Source: Toxotes chatareus
Lineage: Eukaryota; Chordata; Actinopteri; Toxotidae
Length of the DNA stretch: 64,000 nt
NCBI GenBank assembly: GCA_016801885.1
Contig: CM028898.1
Location: 5,781,177-5,845,176, forward strand
Direction: 5' to 3'
The notes under the pieces were generated by a model. That model was given only the letters and a program-made list of their open reading frames with translations, was not told where the DNA came from and made no database searches. The translations under genes and the position numbers were made by a program. Shown here in pieces: positions 28,101 through 38,200 of this stretch. The first letter of the stretch is position 1. Every line of letters begins with the position of its first letter.

Positions 28101-31100
28101 GAGAAAGCAGGTGGTATTGAAGGCAAAATCTGCCGGTTCACTCCAGCACACTTGTTTCTATGCTCTTGTAACCATTTTTACTGTCTGTTACTGCAATACT
28201 TTGAGCCATCATGAAAAAGTTGCAGCAACAGCAAAAGTTTGATATTTTGGGAAATGAGATTATTTCCTTTCTGGTGGAGACTAAGAAGAGAAGACTGATA
28301 GCACTCCTATGTCTCTCAAAGACTCAAAACAGGGTGAAACAGCTATTCTGGAAGGTATGGATTAAACAAATAAGAGGTGCTGGTGGGCAGATCTGGTTAC
28401 CTTTGAACTGAGCCAGGCTAGCTATTTCCCTGTCTCCAGTATGCTAAGCTAACCTTCTCATTGGCTTGCTGCAGTTTCATATTTACAGCACAGAATATGA
28501 AAGAGGTTTGTATCATCTCATCTAACCGTCTGCCAGAGAGTGAATAAGTGTATTTCCCAAACTGTCACACTACTGCTTTAGCTGAAATGCACCACAGCTG
28601 TAGCCAGATGTTTATTTGTGGCCCAGTGAGACAATAATTTGATTCGCCAGCTTGTCACACCCAACAGCCATCTAACTTGGCAGAGCAGACGTGTCCAGTT
28701 TAATGCATTGTGTCTGTAGCCTCCCTGGTATCTTATTACTAAACTGTCTCTCATCAGAATTGTATTTATTAAACAACATGAGGATTACACTTGAATACAT
28801 TTATTATACAGTATAGATGTGGGGCAGTCTCCTCTTTTTTTGTAATTGTGGGTTTTGCAGCTGTACTGACATTTCCATGAGTGTTCATGGACTCACTGCA
28901 AACCAGTTAATTCAGCTGCACCTGTGCTTTGACAGGTGATTGAATTTTACAATTGTGCTCCTCAAAATCCATTATGAAATGAGAAATTTGGTGACCTTGT
29001 GCCATCCATTTCGGGCTCCTGTGAAAGACAAAGCAGTGGACTGGCTTTCATCATGACTAGAGTGAATGTTGTTGTTTTTTTTTTTTAGAAATTCTGTTGA
29101 ATTCATGAAAGCCTTCAGCTCCAGCTCTTCCTTATTCTTTCTATCCACAGCTGTCTTTCTTCCCCCATTTCCCCTTTCTCCCTTCCACAGCGTTGCCAAA
29201 CCATTCCAGTACATCACAAAGTGTTTACCCAAGAAGTGCATCACAGAGACACTGTACGAGTGGCATTCAAATCCAATAAAACAGTCAGAAAATATTTCAC
29301 TCATGCTTTTTCCAGTCATCTATATGAACTGATCTCACGTCTTTTTCTTTTCACCAAGCACCACGGGACATTTCATCACATCAGGGAATCTTGTCTCTTA
29401 TTCTTTCTTCTACACGGCCTCACACTGTCTCCTACTCTGATGTGCTTTTTAATTGTCTCCACTCCCTCTCTACCTGTGTCAGTCAATGTGTGTGTGTGGT
29501 TTGAGTCAGTGCCAGGGCTAAGTGATTAATTAGTAACAACACATTTTGCTTTGCCTTGACAGTTGAGCTGTGGAGGTTTAAGGCCTTTGAGTGCACCTCA
29601 TGGCTCAACACTGAGACGAAACGGGGAGAAAATGGAGGAGGAAATCAATATTGTCGGGTTGCGGCCACACAACTTTCTCTCCTGTTTGCTGGGGAGAAAC
29701 AAAAGGCCATCTGTAAGTGAGCTCCTGTAAGAGGGCGAAGGAGAAGGAGGGGAAGAAGATTTTTGCATTCATAGGAACTGTGTTGAGATCGTCTGCCTTT
29801 TACTATGGCTATTCTTTTCTTCTGCTTTCTGTGTAAATGATTTTGTCAAGCGCCGTCTGTGCTTCACACACCACTCTTATTTCTTTGCCAGCCATTTTTC
29901 TAATCTTTTCTCACTCTCTTCATTGTTTATGCATCCTCATCCCTCTCCCTTTCTCCTATTACACTCTTTCCTCTCGCTCTCTGTATCTTAGGTTTTACTT
30001 GCTTTTTTTTCAAATTATCAAGTGGCAGTGCTGGGGCTTTTAACAGAATGTATTCACTTAGCAAGGATACCTTTGCCTTCAGTAACAGGAATTTGCAATT
30101 ATCTGTCAGGCTCAGCGCAGCGAGAGAACAATGCTGGAGAGAGTGTGTCCTCTGAATTCCCTTTAAAGTCAGACTGTGCAGTTCTGCCGGAGCAGTTTCC
30201 CTGCCGCTCTCATACAGCTCTGTAGCCTTGCTGGCGCCGCCCTTCATTTCCATCTGTACATTCGTGGATGTGTTATCCTGCTATCTGGTTTCTGCGTCTT
30301 CCAGAGGAGGTGCAGCTTTAGGCACCATTATATAACTGAAGTGTGGAGGAAGGCTGATTCATTGACTAATCAATTATGGCCATAGTTGAGAAGGCTACAT
30401 TTAAAATCTGCTGGGGTGTGGAGGACTGATTACCTGCTAATCCCAATCAGAGCAGAAGGCCCACTGGATTTTGTTGTGAATCGAAAACATAAGTTTTACT
30501 GACGATTTACTGCAGTTTAGGGGCAATTTAAAGCCACTGGAATTTCTCTAGCTGTTTGTGCTGCAGTGATTTCTGAGAGTAGACTCATACTTTCAACACG
30601 TTTTAAAATCGTATCTCACTTATTTAATTAGGGGAATACATTGCGGTCAACAAATTCTGCAACCAGGAAACTGTAATTAATGAGACATCTGTTACTTCCT
30701 ACTGTAACAACATAGAAAGACTGGTTTACTACACTGAAAGCCATAACAGGCAATTTCACATACTAATAGACAGTAATAGTAAAAAGATCTGTTGTCATGG
30801 TTTGAAAAAGCTGAAATTTATCACACAGGATCTCCATAAACTATATCACTGATTCCCATCAGTATTTCTACCATCTGATATAATTCAGAGTAAAAACGAG
30901 CAGGTAGCTGTTGTGGACCTTGAATTGGAACAGTATTTGGGCTTTGACTGATGATGTTTCACAAGTCCAGAAGACCACATTACAGAGAAGAGTGCAGATT
31001 GAGCCCAAGGACAAACCAAAGAAATACTCAGCTAAAGGTAAAATATGAGTAGTTGGCTCAGAGAAATGGGCAAACAGCTAAAATGGTTTGCAAAAACTAA

Positions 31101-32177
31101 TAATGCTTCAAATGGTGTATATCACTGAAGCTAAAAGGCCTGCTCCAAATATCACATACACTCCCATGTAAGTGTTGTACATACAGTCCGACTTCTGTAT
31201 TGTAGTAAACCATACCAACATTTTGCCTGCAGTGGTTTCCCACAGCTATGTCCTGCTGCTGCAGTTGGTACTGACCTCAGGTCAGCTCTACAAAGATGTT
31301 CAAGAACTAGACTTCCATAGAACTACTTGGGGAAAAAATATTCAGAGGATATGCTGAAAAAACAAAATTCTGCCTGGTTGGCATTGTAGGATTTTTTTTT
31401 CCACCTCAAAGATGTGAAGTTTTAAGGAGAATTATTTCTCTAAAAGATTGATATATTCTTGAAATACTTTTAAAACTTGCTGGAAATTCTTTGACCCTAG
31501 TCTAGACCGAGTCCTCGCTATAGACACAGTTCTGAGACAGTCAATTCACGCACAGTGCCTGACATGAGAATGAAGCACCTCAGATAGAGAGGACAAATGC
31601 TCTTTTATTGATGCAGTTCAATGTCCATATTTAGTCAAATGTACATAGAAAATAGTATTAGTATTAGTATTTCAGCTCTTGTAATGACACAAATATACTG
31701 GCACGCATGGTGAAATTACTGATAAAACCTCATGTACTATTCAGCAGATGCAGCTAATCCGTGTACATATGTACACTCTGGATTCTGCCCAAATGTGCAT
31801 TAGGCAGGATGGCATACAATAGGCTGCAGCTGCAGAATGATGGCAAAGGTTCATCTGTTGATGGTTCTAAAATGAATAGATATGTTCATGTGTCCAGAGA
31901 ACTGTAGAGCGTGGACAGAATTTCTATAGCAGCCCATTACGCAGTATAAAAATGGTGGTTATGTGAGCGGATGCTGGAAAATGTGAATGAGAGATATTCC
32001 TGTTCACGCTCCCTCTTGACCATCCTAAACCTGATTATAACCTTGTCCTGTCATGTGTCTTTGTCCACAGAGAGTGCTCAGATCAACAACAACGTGGGAC
32101 CGGGCTCAAACATCGGCCAGCAGCACCCTTACCCTGCCCTCAGCCAGCTGGCTCACGTCTATGAACAGCAGCAGCAT

Positions 32178-32213
<36 letters not shown>

Positions 32214-35200
32214 AACAAGGATCTCAACAAGTACGCCTCCCTGAAGGCTGTGGGTGAGTGTCTATCAAACTTCGCATTATCTTAACATCTTTAAAGTTTT
32301 AGATGAGCAGAGAGCGTTTTCACAGTTTGAGAGAGGCAGTGTACTTGATGTTGCGTGACTGGTTATAAAACATTTAAAAAAAAAAAAAGAACAGCAAGAA
32401 AACAGAAACTGATTTCTCCAGCTGTTGCTACTGGCTCTGACTATAGCAGTGTTTGGAAAGGGTGTATCGTCGTCACTGTGATTTGACTTTTCTTTGAAAG
32501 CATTATGTTCAATCTCTAACTATAACTAATTATAAAGTTCCAAGTCTACTGTTTCTAAAAACTGATATTATGACTCCAGTATACTCATTTTAATTATGAC
32601 GTTCTCTTCTGCATATGGCTAAATACACTTTTATGGTCCATGGCTTTTGTACATAGCTATTTTGTCTTCTTAAGAAGAAGATTAAATTATAAATCTGAAG
32701 CAAGAAAAAACTAAAGATCATCCCCACCTTCCCTTCAGCAAAAGAAAAAAACTACATAAGGTTCCCTTTTTTCTTACCCTACCTCCCCTCCTTAATAATT
32801 TACAATCCCTCAAGATTTTGGGATCTAAACACGAAAGGCACCGGATCATTTTTCCAGAGGTGTCCAGGAATGATGCAACTAAGCTAATGCAGTCTCACAG
32901 GCTGGTTTGACAGGTGTTATTGATTATCAAACTGGACCCAGTGTAAAGCAGAAACAGCCTGCTTATCAAGCTGTTCAGCTTGATGCATGCCACCAAATTC
33001 AATGAGGTCATTTGCCAGTGCAGCTGATTTGAATTTGCCTCACCATATGTTATTGGCAGTGGCATCACTATTTCATAACCTGAATGAATTTCAGATTGAC
33101 TTGTGAATTTTTCAGTGTGTGTCTTGTTGGCTTGTTCATTCAAGACAGGTACAGAGCCCTGCCCTCACTTGATTCAGAATTCAGCCCACTCACACCAGAT
33201 ATTATCTACCAACACATTGGGATATCTGTATAAACAGTGCAAACAGGATGCTTTTTGTGCCTTTTATTAGAGGAACAATCAGACAGAGCCTGTCTTTGAA
33301 AAGCCTTTTCTCTGCATGCCAAACAGCAGAAAGTAAAATATTTGATTCATGACAGATGTAGGTGTGAACTTCCTCTGTATTGTGAATGTAACCCCCTACA
33401 CCACGCTGCATGTCAAGTGCTCCAACTCATCTGTAGACATGTTACAGTAACAGATGATGCTTGTTTGTGCTGAGTACTGCTTTGTTGCCCCGGAAGCAAG
33501 AAGATGTTGTGTAATTACGGTAACAGTTTATATAACTGCCAGCAAAACTGAGAGCAGAGAAACAAATGAATAAGTGATAAGTGGACACATCTTTTTTTTT
33601 TTTTTGTGAGCTTAAAGGAAGGCCACGCTAAAAGAACATCAGTGGAAATGGTGATTAACACTGTCATCCTGAACCCTGGACACTGACATCTTTATTATTT
33701 GGTGGCATATTTTTAGAATTCCCTGATTACTGGCCAAATATAGACTTCAGACAATGGCTAGATATTTTCAGCCCAGCTACAAATGTGTTTGATTGCAGAA
33801 AATTGCTCAGTTATCTAAAACACCAACAGAAAACGTCTTGGTGTCAGTCTCTGAGGACCAAAGAACAAAGGGATTCTTTCTCAGCTCAACATTTTTCGAC
33901 CAGTGTTCAGCAAAAAAGAGAAGTAATCCATCATAGAAGAGGCAGAGATGCCAATTCCTCCAGCGACGGGAGCTTCGATAGATCTGAGTGCAGTGCAGCC
34001 ACAAGACACGCTGCAATTTGAGTAAGGGATGTAACCCCACTGTTTCTCAACTGGAAAACCTCACTCTGATGTTAGGCTACTGCTCTCCTTTCATCTAACC
34101 GTACATTACACCAACAGATGGATGCAGCACATGCTCTGGGGACTGAGTATGGCATTTTGGGAAATAATGGAAATCTCCTACTGCAAACAGGTGCAAGAAA
34201 AAGGCAAATTCTAGCAAAAACCCTGGAATTTGGGGACTATTACTATTATTACTAGTATTAGAATGTACTCTGTGGAGTATCATTGTTTATGGATACACTT
34301 TTCCTTTGTTTCATGCATTAAAAATGATCAAAATTTCCCCCAAAATATAAATTAAGTAATTAAAATTAATGTGCATCTGCTCTTTCTCCCTCAAAAAATC
34401 CTGATCTATCAATATACAAACAGTCCAATTCACTGCTGGGCATGAGATGTCTTCTATTTCACAGATAAGTCCATTCTCAATGTGCATTGGATGCAGACAG
34501 AACAACTGTAACATGTTTTCCAAATTGAGGCAGTTCAGTTTTTTTCACTAAAATGCTGTGTACTCCCACACACTTCTCTCTGCTTTTTTCTGTTTGACGA
34601 CCTAACTTCCAGTTAAGTTTGCATTTCAGTGGACTAAAAAACATGAGTGAACGGTTTGGTGCTGAAGAAAAAGTCTGAAACTTGTACTGCCTTTCATATT
34701 TTGTGAATCAAGAATCAGTTTTATGATTTATGATAATCAGTCCTGAATGCAACTGTGACACCAAGAATCTGAACAGAGTTCTGACCCCTGATAACAATAA
34801 GCAAAATATCTGAGGACAGGGCGACATTGATATTGTCTGTTTAAAATTGAAATTCCTTTGTTTTATCATTCACACGTACAGAGTTCATCTTGTCTCACAA
34901 AACCCCTGCGTAAATATCCAACAATAACATCCACAAAAACGTTCACTGTGACTGATTATTATTGTGAGGCCGTGTTTTTATAATATACTGACATGTTCTG
35001 AACACCAAGTTTGCCAGGGAGGCAGAAAATCAGTCTAAAGTGACGCAGTATACTGTGAAAATGATTGGAAGTAATCTAAAGTGTACACAATCTCAAGTTA
35101 AAGGGATAAAAAGTGCAAAACTACCAGTGTGGTTCATTTACAATGAGGCAAATTTGTACATTTGGGTTTGCGCAGTGCTCTCTTTGCAAAGGCTGAATCG

Positions 35201-38200
35201 AGTCCAGGCAGCAATACTGAAATTAGATTCAAACCTTTTAGCACATCTGTGCTGTCTGTCAATATCCTCCCTTCCTCCTCTTCAGCTCCTTTTGCACCCA
35301 CTTCTTCCTCTCTGTTTCTTTATATGTAAAATGGCCCTCGTCTTCCCTTCACCACCTCTCCTGGACCGTTTTCCTTCATCCTGTTTGCTTTTCTAACCTT
35401 TAATGTCTTGGTTTGTTTTTCTCTCCCGCATCATTTTCCTCCTGCCTAGCTTTTCCCTTCATTTCCTCTCACCTTTTCTCAAGCCTGTTCCCTCCCTCCC
35501 TCCCTCCCTCCTCTCCCCACTCCCCATCTTCTCTTCTTCCTTCTTTCATATTGCCGCCTTTATCATCCACCTCCTGCCCTCTCCTCTGCGTCTCCCTTCA
35601 CCTTTTCCTTTTTGATTCCTCCACCCCCTTCCCCAATCCATCATGCTCCGTATCGCTCCTTAAAGAATCATTGGGCTGCTAATCTCGATCCTGCCTTATA
35701 GTGGCTCATATCTGATTCTATTTCTGTAATCGAAGGAAGGCTTCTCTCCCTTGGGCTCACACTTGACTGACAGATTTCCATTCCACGAGTGGTATTCAAA
35801 GAGGCACCTATGAAATGATTGGAAACCTGTCCAGAGATATACAGCAAAGGATCATGGGATTCCAGTAGGCAAACTGCCATTGCTGTGAGTCCAGTGATGG
35901 GAACGTCACTCACGAGCTGTGAAAAATATTTGTGTGTGTGAAGTACAGAGACAGAGAGGGCAGACAGAAGGAGAGGGAGTAAATGACAGCAAACAAAACC
36001 AAAATGCCAGCAGTGGCTCTTTCTGAAGTCACCTTTGTGCAAGTTCTGTTAATCCTGGGCAGCATAAATGGACTTTGCTTTCCTTTTCTTCTCCTCTGCT
36101 GCACCGTCTGGTGTTTTCACTGTCTGTTGACCCCATGAGAAATAGAACCAAAGTCTAAGACCAACACCATTTTCCCAACTGCCTTTTTTTTTTTCCCTTT
36201 TCTTTAATTGCCTCTGCCACTTTCCCAATGGTCTGATAAGCCTCACTTCTGTCAATCAATAGCCATCTCCACTGTCCCCCTGTGCATCTATATAAGGTCA
36301 CTTTATTGAATTCTAACTGCAACCAAGGCAAAAACCGACTAATAAAGGTCCCTGTATGCAGACCTGTAACTCAGCTCGGAGCAGGACACATTCTCCTAGA
36401 AGCACAAATGACCAATTATGGCCCACGTCTAATGCAAATCTGCTGCCATAAACCCCAAAGAGATGAACGGCGTGCTCCTACATGTCTGTTAATACGTTAC
36501 TTTATCGTGTTAGGACATGCGTGGAAAGTAGTAATTAAGGAATGAATTTATCACGATTACTCGTGTCCTGCATCTTCCTAAAGACTCTACAGCAACACTA
36601 GGTTTTACAATATAAGCCAATACTATCAACCTCATGGTGACACTAAGGGCAAACTTAGAGGATCACCAGTCACTAGGACTCATCCTTTGTGTATCACAAA
36701 TGTCTTCTCTGCTCAAAGTTTCAGATTAATCCAATCAATACTTCAGAATTTCAGAGTGGACCAAAATGGTGCATCAGCCCGAGAGACCAGCATTAACATT
36801 CCTGGAGTGACCCTGCTCCGGTGGCTGAAATGTCACATTTTCTAGCAGAGTGCAAACAGTTTGCACCTGTATCTCTAACAGTTGATTTTATGTCCTACAA
36901 TTACCAGTAGTTCAGCCACTCTTGCCTGACATTGCCTGACTGTATTTCTGCAGTGAAGATAGCAGCTGATCTACTACAGAGAGCAGGTTCAGATTACATC
37001 TCACATCCTGTGCCAACATCTTTCTATTAGACAATTTTCCTGCCAAAGAATGGAGCCATTTCGCTGTGAAGAATTTACTTATCAAAGTTAAAAAGAATCA
37101 CAGGCAGCATTTGCTTCATCATAAGACAATAAAACACTAAAACCCAGACTAATGGATGTGTTTTATTAGGGTGGCAGCACCGTGACATTAAACTCTACTT
37201 GCTTATAGTAAATATTAAAAAATGTCAGGAATAAATTAGATCTTTGATTTTGCAAAAAGATATTGTAAAATGTAAAAAAGAAATTTAATGGAGGCTGTAA
37301 AGCGTTTTAAAACTAATAAAGCCTCCATCACCTTGGCAGTAGACAACCTTCTTGTCTAATAAAAATCAGATTGACACACTGGTCTAACCCTAATAAGGTC
37401 TTTATCTGTGCTGAGGGACCTCAGAGAAGCAGTGCTTGATTTTTTTTTTTTTCCTGTGATGCATAATGTGTGTTAGTCTCTGTGGGGTGCTGGCCTTTCT
37501 CAGGCAGAGGCACGCAGAGCCCATACTGCGTAACAGCGGTGTTTTCCATTTCCACTCACGTACCCCGCTGGATGTGTGCACTGTTGAGCTGACTGCCGCC
37601 GGATTGATTCACCTGTCGCCTGAGCAAGTTTGATCCCCAGGGGCGGTCTAGCGGCAACTCTGTGGGTGAGACGTTGCTGCTCTCCTTCCACCCACAGCCC
37701 CCTCTGCTATCCCTCCACTTGCTTCTCTCCCCCGTTCACAGAGCGATAAACTAGATTTATAGTCACAGTGGAAAAGCAAACTCGCTGAGTGTGTTAACTT
37801 TATCTTCAACGACGTGGAGGCAACAAGGGTTTAAGAGTAATGACTCGACTTTGAAAGTGAATCCGACAGGAAAAAAAAGGTCACATTTTGCAGTGATAAG
37901 AGAGACTGTAGCTTGGTGACAGTGACTGACAGAGGGAGGAATAAATGTGAGGCATTAAAGCTGACTGCTCCAGGGCTAAAGAAACACACACGCACAAACA
38001 CACACAGGTATACAGAAGATATGTGAAGACATTTAAACCAGCACATAGAGCACAGAGAGGCTGAACGGTCTGTATTGATTCTGTCTGCATTTAAATAGGT
38101 AGACACAGGTTGTGTGTCTGTTGTGTGAGACTGACAGTCTGTGTAAGCTTGTATGTTTATACTGTATTTAAATCCTCATAGATAAAAAAAAATAACTTGC

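Larger units (their letters stand above)
2037..32070 (+). other. shisa9: shisa9 intron 2 (30,034 bp, phase 1)
   Basis: Runs from the GTAAGT donor at 2037 to the TCCACAG acceptor ending at 32070. It makes up nearly half the window. It contains no recognised coding exon on either strand; open frames within it lack recognisable domains and many coincide with CT-rich or CA-rich low-complexity sequence. It holds two hAT-type elements, two inverted-repeat elements, one copy of a dispersed repeat and several short motif clusters, listed separately. A very large intron in the proximal tail of a neuronal gene is a plausible enhancer reservoir; that is inference. Confidence 0.88.
22642..32070. other. 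Intron 2, distal part: noncoding
   Basis: Holds the inverted-repeat element at 28209-28580 and a motif cluster near 30421-30450, listed separately. Purine-rich simple sequence occurs near 24013-24050, CA/C-rich near 24361-24390, poly-A at 27127-27139 and poly-T near 29071 and 31391. The final 30 bases are a pyrimidine-containing tract leading to TCCACAG. Nothing else could be assigned. Confidence 0.5.
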
